Source: Hemileia vastatrix (lineage: Eukaryota; Basidiomycota; Pucciniomycetes; Pucciniales; Zaghouaniaceae). From it: a stretch of 64,000 nt of DNA. Below are positions 12,648 through 22,744 of the stretch, piece after piece. Position 1 is the first letter of the stretch; each line of letters begins with the position of its first letter. The notes beneath the pieces are model-generated. The model was not told the origin of the DNA and did not search any database. It saw nothing but the letters and a program-made list of their open reading frames with translations. The translations under genes were made by a program, and so were the position numbers. The stretch lies in the NCBI GenBank assembly GCA_030280995.1, contig JASXTE010000039.1, forward strand, positions 147,501 through 211,500. Direction: 5' to 3'.

Positions 12648-15600
12648 ATGGCAACAGATGGAGTACGTATCCACAATAAACATCTGTTTAATTTTTTTCC
12701 TGTCAGTAATCAGTTAAAATCATCGGTAAAAATGGCCTCAAATTCAACTGCTGCAGTTGTTGAAATCGGTATAAAATTTGCCGAAAGTAAGAAAAACATA
12801 GGAGTTAAATCAGAATGGGTTGTTCCCTTGGATGCGAACGAAGAAATGGATTCCTTTGACGAATTGTTTCCGGAGCCAGCTTTCAAGTATCCTTTTGAAT
12901 TAGATACTTTTCAAAAGCAAGCCCTTCAATGCTTAGAGAGACATGACAATGTTTTCGTTGCTGCTCATACATCTGCTGGTAAAACAGTGGTAGCTGAGTA
13001 CGCCATTGCCATGTCTCTGTTAAGAAATCGGAGTAAAGTAATTTACACTTCGCCGGTCAAAGCACTATCTAATCAAAAATATCGAGACTTCAGAACTACT
13101 TTTGGTTCATCATCTGTTGGAATAATTACTGGTGATGTTCAAATCCAACCTGAAGCTAATTGTCTTGTGATGACAACGGAAATTCTGCTCAACATGCTCT
13201 ATAATTCAAATGAAATATTAAGCGAAATCGAATGGGTTATTTTTGATGAAGTGCATTATTGTAATGATCCTGATCGAGGACATGTTTGGGAGAAAGTATT
13301 CATCTTACTTCCAGAGAATATCTCACTTGTTCTTTTATCTGCAACTGTTGCCAATATACCTGAGTTTGCCGATTGGCTTGGTCGAACTCGCAATCGAAAG
13401 ACTTATGTAATTTATACTACGAAACGTCCCATCCCATTAGAGCATTATTTATTTATTGGTAAATCATCCAAAGGAAAAGAAGAAAAGTTCCTCTTTGTAG
13501 ATCAATCGTCTAATTTAATTGAACAAGGTTATCGTGATGCCATGAATGCAATGAAAGAAAAAGAATCTTTGTTTGTCAAAAGATACGGTCCAAAAGCTTT
13601 TGTCCCTGCAAGTGAGCGAAATTTTTTCATCGGACTGATTCGTCACTTGGAAGCTGACCAAAAACTTCCACTGATCATTTTTACTTTAAGTCGAAAAAGA
13701 TGTGATTCCAATGCTGTGTCAATTTCATCTTCAGTTGATTTGTGTACGGGTGAAGATTCAGCTATCATTCATAGATTCATTACGAGACATATAAAAAGTC
13801 TCTCTGATAACGATCGTAAAATACCTCAAGTTGTTCAAATAACTGAAATGCTTAAAAGAGGTTTTGGTGTTCATCATTCTGGAATTTTACCATTGTTAAA
13901 GGAAATAACTGAAATACTTTTTCAAATGGGTTTGATCAAGGTTCTCTTCGCCACAGAAACTTTTGCCATGGGTGTCAACATGCCTGCTCGAACAGTGGCA
14001 TTTGATTCAGTCGACAAGCACGATGGTTTGATTAAACGACCACTTTATGCATCCGAGTACATTCAAATGGCAGGAAGAGCTGGAAGAAGAGGCAAGGATG
14101 CCACTGGTGTTGTTCTTGTTCTCTGTAAGCAATCACTTCCAGAATTGTCGGTTCTTCACAAAATGGCTTTAGGGCCACCTGCACCTCTTCAGTCACAATT
14201 CAGGTTGACTTATTCTCTCATCCTTAATTTGGTCCGAACAACTGACACGTCAGTCAGTTCCAATGCACTCACTTCCTTCATAGGAAGATCTTTCGTCGAA
14301 CATGACAAAGCGAAAGCACAAACTCGAAGAGAAGCACATCTCAACAATCTCAAAGAACAGAATAAGCAAATTTCCTTTCCAGATTGTGCCATTTGCAATG
14401 AAGATTTGGAGAAATTTTGTTACTCATATCTTCGATATGTTAATTCACTTGACCCTGTCATGCAAATCATCGTGAAAGCTTGCATTGACAAAAAATTATT
14501 TTCGGCCGGAAGACTAATAATTTATGAGAATCCCGATAATCCATTCGCTCTGGCCGTCTTGCTGTCACTCAAGAGGAGTATTGAAACTTCCTTTTCTGTT
14601 TTGTCAGTTGATGCTAAGGAACTCATGGCCAAAGGACCAGTTCTCAGTGAACTGACATCTCTGGAAGTCTTAACCATTGGACCAGAACAACTACATGCAG
14701 TTCTCTGCCCTCTCAACACAATCAAAGTAGATGCATCCAAAATAATGTCAGAGAAAAACCGTTCAATTGAAGAGCGACAAGTCACATCGGATTTAGTTTA
14801 CGCTTTGTTTGCTTTCCTAACTGAAAGATGTCACGAACTGGGTCCAATGAATGCATCTAGTTTGTTTCAACTTCCAGGCATTGATTTTACAAAGCAACTC
14901 AAACTCAACTCATTGGACTTTACCACAGGTTTGGATGAGATGACCAAAGACAGAAACAAGATGCTGTCACATATTTGCCTGGACTGTCCAAATTTCAATC
15001 AGCATTATGTACAAGCTAGTCAAAAGGTTAACCTCGAACAAACTATCAGTCAAGTGAGTTATGAATTAAGTCCTGATTCAATGCGACATCTTCCTGAGTT
15101 TAAACAAAGACTCAAAGTTTTTGAAAACCTTGGATACATAAATAATCATGGCAGGTTGACATTACAAGGGCAGGTCGCTTGCATATTTTCAGATCATGAA
15201 TTAGTTTTGACAGAAATAATTTTCCATAATCTTCTCGAACGGTTAGAAGTTGAAGAAGTGTGTGCTGTTCTTTCAGGATTTGTTTTCCAACAACATTCAG
15301 GCACACAAGCAAGTGATTTAATATCTCGTGCACCGACACCCGAAACAAAAAAAGTAACCACAGCAATTGTTGAAATCGCATCTAAAATTGGTCATTTGCA
15401 ACTTAAATGTGGCCTTAATGAACCTGTCGGTGACTTCATAGATGCAATTAACTTTGGAATGATGAACATTGCTCATGAATGGGCCAAAGGAACCGCTCTA
15501 AAAGAAATCATGGAAAATGTGACAGAGGAAGTGCAAGAAGGATTAATTGTTCGAACTCTCCAACGACTAGATGAAGTTTTGGCCGACATCAAAGAGGCCT

Positions 15601-15740
15601 CTGAGTTAATGGGTAATGCTGCATCCCTCGGTGATGGTTGTTCTCTTGCCGAAAAAATGGATCAAGCTTCTAAAGCGATTAGGAGAGACATTGTTTTCGC
15701 TCCTTCGCTTTACACTCAAGCCGATAGTGACACGGACTAA
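12648..15740 (+). CDS. SKIV2: Ski2-like DExH RNA helicase (SKIV2L), intronless
   Basis: ATP-dependent 3'-5' RNA helicase of the cytoplasmic Ski complex, which feeds mRNA to the exosome. One uninterrupted frame of 1030 codons. Motifs seen: FELDTFQKQA (Q-type motif), Walker A AHTSAGKT (residues about 106-113), SPVKALSNQK, MTTEIL, Walker B DEVHYCND (about 200), LSATV, GVHHSGILP, FATETFAMGVNMPART and QMAGRAGRRG (about 473). The C-terminal helical-bundle region ends with RRDIVFAPSLYTQ, as in animal Ski2 (RRDIVFAASLYTQ). The insertion arm between the RecA and winged-helix regions is present but diverged. It is shorter than human SKIV2L (about 1246 aa) because almost all of the N-terminal Ski3/Ski8-binding segment is absent. 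ATG 12732 is an alternative start. The frame is clean over 3.1 kb. Confidence 0.96.
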   Translation: MATDGVRIHNKHLFNFFPVSNQLKSSVKMASNSTAAVVEIGIKFAESKKNIGVKSEWVVPLDANEEMDSFDELFPEPAFKYPFELDTFQKQALQCLERHDNVFVAAHTSAGKTVVAEYAIAMSLLRNRSKVIYTSPVKALSNQKYRDFRTTFGSSSVGIITGDVQIQPEANCLVMTTEILLNMLYNSNEILSEIEWVIFDEVHYCNDPDRGHVWEKVFILLPENISLVLLSATVANIPEFADWLGRTRNRKTYVIYTTKRPIPLEHYLFIGKSSKGKEEKFLFVDQSSNLIEQGYRDAMNAMKEKESLFVKRYGPKAFVPASERNFFIGLIRHLEADQKLPLIIFTLSRKRCDSNAVSISSSVDLCTGEDSAIIHRFITRHIKSLSDNDRKIPQVVQITEMLKRGFGVHHSGILPLLKEITEILFQMGLIKVLFATETFAMGVNMPARTVAFDSVDKHDGLIKRPLYASEYIQMAGRAGRRGKDATGVVLVLCKQSLPELSVLHKMALGPPAPLQSQFRLTYSLILNLVRTTDTSVSSNALTSFIGRSFVEHDKAKAQTRREAHLNNLKEQNKQISFPDCAICNEDLEKFCYSYLRYVNSLDPVMQIIVKACIDKKLFSAGRLIIYENPDNPFALAVLLSLKRSIETSFSVLSVDAKELMAKGPVLSELTSLEVLTIGPEQLHAVLCPLNTIKVDASKIMSEKNRSIEERQVTSDLVYALFAFLTERCHELGPMNASSLFQLPGIDFTKQLKLNSLDFTTGLDEMTKDRNKMLSHICLDCPNFNQHYVQASQKVNLEQTISQVSYELSPDSMRHLPEFKQRLKVFENLGYINNHGRLTLQGQVACIFSDHELVLTEIIFHNLLERLEVEEVCAVLSGFVFQQHSGTQASDLISRAPTPETKKVTTAIVEIASKIGHLQLKCGLNEPVGDFIDAINFGMMNIAHEWAKGTALKEIMENVTEEVQEGLIVRTLQRLDEVLADIKEASELMGNAASLGDGCSLAEKMDQASKAIRRDIVFAPSLYTQADSDTD

Positions 15741-15812
15741 GTGTTTTTGTCACATTATTTATCAATTAAACCAATTCTCCTATGAACAATTACATTTTTC
15801 ATATTAAATGCA

Positions 15813-15818
15813 AATAAA
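15813..15818 (+). terminator. Poly(A) signal of Ski2 gene
   Basis: AATAAA 73 bases after the Ski2 stop. It is only 52 bases from the stop codon of the convergent minus-strand gene ending at 15870. Confidence 0.55.
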
Positions 15819-15869
15819 TGTTAATACATCCTCTCATTTGTGACAAAGTTGATACCATAATTGTCTCAT

Positions 15870-16205
15870 TCACTCATCGGGAAATTCAGCTGCTTCGAGT
15901 TCACTTGGTTGTGGAATCGGTGATTGAATTTTCTTCCTGGGAAGCGGATTGACCAAGACGAACGAAATGTACACCCAAAATATAACGAATATGACTGAAG
16001 AAAAAGCGGTAAAGTGACGATCAGAAAGCTGTCTGGCGCTGTTCTTATCTCTGACCGGTTTAGGATCTGACCAACTTGAAAAAATTGGTTGTCTCATATC
16101 TATGCTGCTAATTGAACCATCCTCCAGATATACAGGACTGATTAACGATGCAAATATGAGCAAAGATGCATAAAAGTATCGAAAAATGCAATCGGCATTC
16201 ATCAT
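15870..16205 (-). CDS. Small predicted membrane protein, unknown
   Basis: A 111-residue frame with an ATG start. The N-terminus is hydrophobic (FYASLLIFASLISPVYL), like a signal peptide or signal anchor. A second hydrophobic helix, FSSVIFVIFWVYISFVLV, is followed by a basic stop-transfer (PRKK) and an acidic Pro/Ser/Glu tail ending EAAEFPDE. This predicts a type I single-pass protein with a short lumenal part and a short cytosolic tail. It lies tail to tail with Ski2. I recognise no family. The topology and codon use look protein-like, but the short length keeps confidence moderate. Confidence 0.55.
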   Translation of the reverse strand: MMNADCIFRYFYASLLIFASLISPVYLEDGSISSIDMRQPIFSSWSDPKPVRDKNSARQLSDRHFTAFSSVIFVIFWVYISFVLVNPLPRKKIQSPIPQPSELEAAEFPDE

Positions 16206-16727
16206 CAGTATGATTAGTCCGGACTAATCTTCGGGAAATCAATCAATTGTCAAGAGTTCAATCGCCCTTATGTTTTGCTGCTCGCGCTGCAAATTGAAGG
16301 CATCATTCGTATTGACAATATTCACAACGATGATGTGAATAAGAAGATTGCCATTTATTCTCATCCATCAAAACGGATGGAGATTGCACTGATTAAAAGC
16401 AAATCGGAAATGCAGTGACTTGACATGGAATGATTGGAAAGAGATAAAATTCAACTGTGATGGACGGGTCAATAGGAAGATCGGATCGATTTCGTCTTTC
16501 GTGAGTCTTCTCTCGAGTTTATGTGTGAAAAAGCTTGCAATTCTTTTAGATGTTGAGATGTTGAAGACTTCTCCAACTCGAAAGAACCGAGAAGAAAAAA
16601 AGAAGAGCAACGAAATCTTGTCCATTCGATTGAAAGTAATTGACTTGCGATTTGTTCTCATTTAACTTCCATTCGATATTGATTTGAGAGCAATTTGTTT
16701 TTTTGTCCGTCTATCGAATTGCCAACC
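16206..16727. other. Intergenic region with probable poly(A) signal of next gene
   Basis: About 520 bases between two minus-strand genes. TTTATT at 16354-16359 (AATAAA on the minus strand) could end the C2-protein transcript. Other frames here look like shadows. Confidence 0.4.
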
Positions 16728-17543
16728 CTAAGAACTTTGGTATCGATTGAAGGTGATTATGGACGAGAAGCCTAATCGTTCGAACTGATTTCTTCTTCGC
16801 TTCCACTCGAAATATACTTTGAGTCCGCTTTTATTCTCTTTGAGTAAATCTTCGATGTTGAGAGAAGCAGTTTGCGCCAAATCATGAAAGTCCTGATCTT
16901 CATCATACAACTTGAAGTATATTGTGTCATCAGTGGTGACATTTTCGAAATCAAATTGCTGGTCAAATTGAGGGGCAAAAGAATTTATGATTGTTTTTGT
17001 TCTGTGTTCAATTGCATTTACCTTGATGGACATGTAAAAATCACCAGGATTAGGAAGTTCATCAGCGTTTTCATCATCAACGTGATTAGAGTTTGCGTGA
17101 AAAATGTAAACTGTCAATCTTCCGTGTGTTTGTTGACAAGTTCCTTTGGAACAAAAATTGAACATTCTATCGGCACAACTAGAACATTTGGCATTACATC
17201 TCTTCCCTTCGTTGATAGAGTGTGATATTATTTGACTACGATCGAAATATATTCCACCTTGAATCTTTGAGCCAACCAAAAAAGTGCACTCAACTCTACA
17301 TTTGGTTCCATCCATGCTGTACAAATAATGAGTATTGTTTTCAAGGCACACTTTGCCATTCGATGACATCCGCTGAGAGTCCATTTGCCCGTTTTCCGAG
17401 TGTTCAAGTGAAATTACCATTTGAGAACAAAGTGCCAGGTAATTGATGACAATGAATATCAATTTCAATTTCAATTTCAATTCCACAAGAGTGTACTTCA
17501 AAGTATTGGCCAGTGAAAAGAAAAATCGTGGTGAACGTTTCAT
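16728..17543 (-). CDS. Secreted Cys-rich plus C2-domain protein
   Basis: A 271-residue protein starting at ATG 17543. A hydrophobic stretch (KLIFIVINYLALCSQMVI) acts as signal peptide. The next 90 residues hold about ten cysteines in close pairs (KCRVEC, KRCNAKCSSC, FCSKGTC). The C-terminal half reads as a C2 fold: GRLTVYIFHA as strand 1, DFYMSIKV in place of the usual DPYV, TKTIINSFAPQFDQQFDFEN, then FKLYDEDQDFHDLAQTASLNIEDL. The DEDQDFHD loop keeps acidic calcium-type ligands, while loop 1 is altered. C2 domains are mostly cytosolic, so a secreted single-C2 protein is unusual; perforin-type proteins are the known extracellular precedent, but no MACPF domain is seen. Function unknown. The C2 call is by pattern, not search. 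Confidence 0.72.
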   Translation of the reverse strand: MKRSPRFFFSLANTLKYTLVELKLKLKLIFIVINYLALCSQMVISLEHSENGQMDSQRMSSNGKVCLENNTHYLYSMDGTKCRVECTFLVGSKIQGGIYFDRSQIISHSINEGKRCNAKCSSCADRMFNFCSKGTCQQTHGRLTVYIFHANSNHVDDENADELPNPGDFYMSIKVNAIEHRTKTIINSFAPQFDQQFDFENVTTDDTIYFKLYDEDQDFHDLAQTASLNIEDLLKENKSGLKVYFEWKRRRNQFERLGFSSIITFNRYQSS

Positions 17544-20500
17544 TTGGCACCAAGATTTGGACCATTTGATCAAGGTTCAAGAGGGTTCAAAGTAATATTT
17601 GTTGAAGGGATAAAAGTCACAACATCATTGAATGAAGGATAAATGATACAAATTACAAAAATGAAATAACAAGTCTTTAGGCGCCAGGTCACTTGTTGAG
17701 ATCAAGTGTGATGAAGATGGCTGAAGTATGTTGTAGTGTCAATGGATGGACGAGGAACCACTTGACAGACACAACTAAGCTTAACTACTTCGTCACTTAA
17801 ATCAAGGTCGACTGCTATTCTAACTGTATCTTCTCAATGCACCAGCAAATGAGCAAAACAACCAGAGGATAGAAAACATACAAATAATCCTATCTTTGCC
17901 AAGATTTTCTTTCATTTATCTCACCCAACTCTGTGTGTGTGTGTTTGTGTGACTCTGTTTGAGGTCTGAAAGAAAAGTATACACAGAATTCAGTAGCAGC
18001 AACAACAACTCGAGTAACAACTTTGGACATCATTCATGTCCAAAATTGACACTTTTCAGGGCTTGCAAACTGAATCACTCAGCAATGATGGGAGTGACCA
18101 CAATCAACATTCACCAGTTGAAAAATACACATTTTTCTTCATGACAACCAGTTATTGATTTACAGTTTTACTGTTGATGTGACCTTGGCTCATTCAGTTT
18201 CAACGACATTCTGTAAATTTGATTGCCACGACGTCACACAATTGTCTATGTCAGCTGGTTTTATTGTTTCAGAGGTTGTTTTTTCTTGTATTTTTCGCTG
18301 ATTTACTCATTGTTACAATTAATTTGCATCAAATGTTCTCTCCTTGCTCGTGGATGTAGTCAACTGCTGCCTGACAATGCGTAATTGTAATCACATTCGC
18401 TCGTTAATAACAATTGTAACTCATTTTGATACCGAGTAAAAATTACATGTTTCCGAGTAAACATAACAAGTTGAATAAACAATAAATGAAAATTTTATTG
18501 TATTATCAATTGATGCAACGTTTTTTTTCCTTTTTGCCGTACTTTTTATTCGAACTCGCCTTCAACTGACCTTTTTTTCTGTTTTTTTCTGTTTTTTCTC
18601 CTTTTGAACTTTTATTATTTTTCTTTTTTCTTCTTTTTTCTCTTTTTTGTTTTTTCCTCTTTCGCTCGGTAAATGAAACTGTTTTATTTGTGCACTATTG
18701 GATAACACCTATTGACGGAGGAGCAATTGCTCTTCACGGTCTGACTAAGGATGGAACTGTCGCTCTATTTGGGTCAAGTGTAAATTGTCGCCGAGCATTA
18801 GATCAGTCGATCAGTCGATCAGTCAGTATTCAGACAATGAGTCCACTTGTCACACAGTTCTCTTGTCTGCTTCCTGTGGACTTCGGTGCATTCAGTTAGA
18901 TTGTCGACAGTCGCTCTTGTATTGGCTAAAAGTCGATTGAGTGAGGCACTGACTGTGTTTGTCCGACAAATGCAAATGAAAACACAGACAGAGACAGAGA
19001 AACAAATGGAAAATGTTATTTTTTCACCAAATGAAGGAAACAAGCATTGTCTTTGTCTACCCGGTCATGAGAAGGAACATTGTTGGTTTATTCTCCAGGC
19101 ATTCTGGTTGCCTGGTAACATGTTCCACTGATCAAATGAATTAACCTACAGCTAGCTAATGTGGAGAAATTTCTCCATCCTCCATCCTCCATCCTACATC
19201 CTCCACCCTCACTATTGAAGCATTAGAGCATTAGAGCAGTTGAGCAGCTGAGCATTGGAACATTGGAACATTTGAACATTTGAAAGAGTAACAGGAGTGG
19301 CTAGATGGACCAAATTGCCATACACCAAAATGAGCAGAGCACTGGGCTTTTTCTCCTTGCTTCATTGAATTTGTCTGTAACTATTCTACTTCTCTTTGCT
19401 TCTCTCTTTTTCTTTCTGTTTCTCTCTTTCTCTGCAACTCAGAGCTTCGTTTTCCCTACGACGTCCAAAGTGGCCACAGCCAAGTTAAGTCAAGTCAAGT
19501 CAAGTCAAGTCAGTTAAGATGACTTAGAATGTGTCCATAAAGTTCACATGCCTCTTTCACTTAGAGTCAGTTGACTGTTCCTCTGCTCATTGCATTCATT
19601 GGTTCATTTATTGACTCGCCTTCCTTTGAGAAGTGAGGAGTCGCGAGTTACCAGTTACCATACTACCAGCTACCAACCAATGAGTCCACGGTTCACCGAA
19701 CACATTTAGATGTTCAGGTCGAACAGGGTGTCACAGTTTGCCCTTTTCTTTTAATGAGAAACATGGTCAGTCAGTTGAATCGGTCACTTACATTCACCAC
19801 CAGACAAGCTGACAACGTCCAGTACTACAGTTGACACTGCAGCCATCGAATATCAGAACAGTTCGACAGACATTGGTAACAGTTCACTTAGCACTTTACC
19901 ATTTGAATGGGACAAAGCCACTATGGCTGTCATTGTACTGTACTCGATACAACAACAGCAACAACTTTATCAATTGCTGGACAAACTACCAGTCACTGAC
20001 CAAATAAATAACCCGCAACTTTTCACCGAATCATTTTCAAGTAAACCATCTCAACTCTTTGACAGGTGATTTATTTTTCACCTTCAAGTACATTGAACAA
20101 AAACAAATATGACAAATCACTGAGAAAAAAGCAATAAATTTTCGGTCAATCAATACAACGCCCACAAATGAACTCGATGTATTTGTATTGTCTTTAGACC
20201 CTTCAAGTCAAGATGAATGACTAAAATGATCTAGTTCAATTGTAACTACAGTTAGATGTTTACTAGTCCGAGAAAAAGAAAATTCGTCCTCATCTTTCCC
20301 TACAATAAATGTGACAGTTTACAATTTTACTTGACCTCTCTTTATCGCTCTTTCTCTTTCTTTCTTTCTTTCTTCCATGCAATGAACAATCGACCCCTCC
20401 TCAATGAACAATTTTTTTTTTTGTCGAAAATCGCCACAGCTTTTTCACAACCGCTGAGAATCGGATTGAAACAACTGATTTATACCGATTGTCCATCTTC

Positions 20501-20546
20501 TTTTTCATCTTTACACGTTATAACACATTGTCAATCAGTAAAAAAA
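17544..20546. other. Gene-poor intergenic DNA upstream of USP14
   Basis: About 3 kb with no supported gene. It holds T-rich tracts (18520-18660), an AAGTC pentanucleotide repeat near 19484-19510, and repeated CATCCTCCATCC and GAGCAGTTGAGCAG-like runs near 19170-19280. The frame ending at 20573 runs through the USP14 5' untranslated region and is a shadow. Confidence 0.5.
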
Positions 20547-22654
20547 ATGCCAGTTTATAAAGGTAAATGTTAACATACTTATATTCTAGCAAAAAAATAC
20601 AATTTATATACAATCCTCAATTCGGCGTGCATGATTGTGTATTTCTCCAACCTTTAGTTCTTTGTTGTCATTGTTTATTTGCAATTAATCTTATTATTAC
20701 ATTATTACATTATTGCCTTATTATTACATTTTCACAGTCAAAGTCAAATGGGGAAAAGAAAATTATCCAGATGTCGAAGTAAATACCGATGAATTGCCGA
20801 TCTTATTCAAAGCTCAATTGTTTGCATTAACCGGTGTTCAACCTGACCGACAGAAGATAATGTTGAAGGGTAAAATTGTATCCGATGAATCGTGGGAAGG
20901 ATATTGCATCAAAGAGGTATGTCAAGAGACATTTATTGAATATTTACATTTTATTTCAAATGTTGCATTTTTCTTACTTTACCTTTCTGGTTGACAACTT
21001 TCTGACTTGGTTATATCATATTCATCAACAAATGGTCAGGGTGTCCAATTACTCATGATGGGAGCTGCTGATGAAATACCCCAAGCGCCAAAAGACAAAG
21101 TGACATTTGTTGAAGACATGAGCGAAAATGAACTTGCAACTGCACTTGATCTTCCCTGTGGATTAACTAATCTAGGCAACACTTGTTATCTCAATGCAAC
21201 TGTACAATGTCTTAAAACAGTCTCTGAATTGAAAGAGGCTCTTGATAAATATGAGGGTCACTTGACTTTAACTGAACATGAAGGACCTCAAAATTTAACT
21301 GTTGCTTTTCGTGATCTGTTAAGATCTATGGAAGTACAAAGCACCGTAGCTCCAGTGATTTTGGTTCAAGTCTTACACTTGATATTTCCCAGATTTGCCG
21401 AAAAGTCAGAACATGGTGGTTTAATGCAACAAGATGCCAATGAATGTTGGACAGAGCTTTTGCGAATGCTTCAACAAAAACTTCCACCGATTGGTATCTC
21501 ACCATCAGTTGGTGCTGCCAAGCCGGTTCGTTCATTTGTTGATCAATTTTTTGGTGGTCGATACAAAGTCACAATGAAAAATACCGAATGTGAAGATGAA
21601 CCTATTTGTCATTCAACGGAAGACTTTCTTCAACTGAGTTGTTTCATTTCACAGGAAACTCGATACATGTTGTCAGGTATCAAGTCAACTTTGGAAGAAA
21701 AAATCACAAAGCATTCACCTAAATTAGGAGCAGATGCGATATATACAAAAGTTTCCAAAATCGATCGCTTACCAGCTTACTTGGGAGTTCAATTTGTACG
21801 TTTTAGGTACAAAGAAAAGGCATCTACTAATGCAAAAATACTTAAAGACATCAAATTTCCCATCAACCTGGATGTTTACGAATTGTGCACTGAAGAATTG
21901 CAAGACAAATTGATGCCCATGCGAAAATTGTTCAAAGAAGAGGACGATCGTCAAGCACTGGAAGCAGTTGACAAGGGCAAGAAGAAAAATGATTCATCAG
22001 CTGATGGCAAAGATGATGTTGTTTCCAAAATCAGACATCCATTTTCCTTTAGTGATGATTTAGGTTCGAACAATTCTGGTATGTACTCTCTTCAAGCTGT
22101 TCTCACTCATCTTGGTCGATCTAGTTCAAGTGGTCATTACGTTGCTTGGATCAAGGGCAAAAATGGCAAAGAATGGTTCAAGTGTGATGATGAAAGGGTG
22201 TCGCCCGTGACTGTGGAGGAAGTCCTCAAATTATCGGGAGGAGGTAAGGAAATCCGCATTTGCATTGACGATTCACAGGCAACTGAATTTATGGACAGCC
22301 CTTAAATATATTCCTCATCTGTCACATTACTTTCCGATATAATTTTATCTTTCTTTTCCTCGAATCAGTCTATCAATAGTCGATTGCTACTCTTTCCATG
22401 AAAAACTCTTTTTCGCCCCTTCTTTTTCCTCTTTCCCTTCTGCCTACTATTTGCTTGCACTCGGTGGTTTGCCATCGTCATTGTGCAAGAGTCAGTCTAA
22501 CGCTCAAGACAGAGCCTCTTTTTATTTATTCTCAAGTTCCTGCTGCCTTCTCATGCTAATCCATTGCTTCATTCTTACAGGAGACTGGCACACAGCATAT
22601 GTATTACTTTATGGCCCGCGGATCCTTGAGACTCCATCATCTCCTTCATCCTAA
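20547..22654 (+). CDS. USP14: Ubiquitin carboxyl-terminal hydrolase 14 (USP14/Ubp6)
   Basis: Proteasome-associated deubiquitinase that trims ubiquitin chains at the 19S particle. Exons: 20547-20562, 20738-20916, 21040-22243, 22581-22654, with consistent phases, giving 490 aa (human 494). The first exon is only 16 nt (MPVYK). Residues 3 to about 75 form the ubiquitin-like proteasome-binding domain (VKVKWGKENYPDVEVNTDEL, GVQPDRQKIMLKG). The catalytic domain has the Cys box LTNLGNTCYLNATVQC (Cys codon 21184-21186), QQDANECW, and the His box SSSSGHYVAW (His codon 22135-22137). The last exon supplies GDWHTAYVLLYGPR, the conserved USP14 end. Exon 3 reads through its donor to a false stop at 22305, so the fourth exon is needed. 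The frame is clean. Confidence 0.97.
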
Positions 22655-22738
22655 TGAACTTGTGTGGTCTCCCAACCCTAAATCTCACTGGCTCTGACCT
22701 TTGGCCTTTTTTCTTTTTATTTTTTGCTACTGCGGAAA

Positions 22739-22744
22739 AATAAA
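22739..22744 (+). terminator. Poly(A) signal of USP14
   Basis: AATAAA 84 bases after the USP14 stop. Confidence 0.6.

Noticed and set aside
20256..20573. Frame upstream of USP14
   Set aside because: Only its last five codons (MPVYK) are used, as USP14 exon 1; the rest is 5' untranslated DNA.
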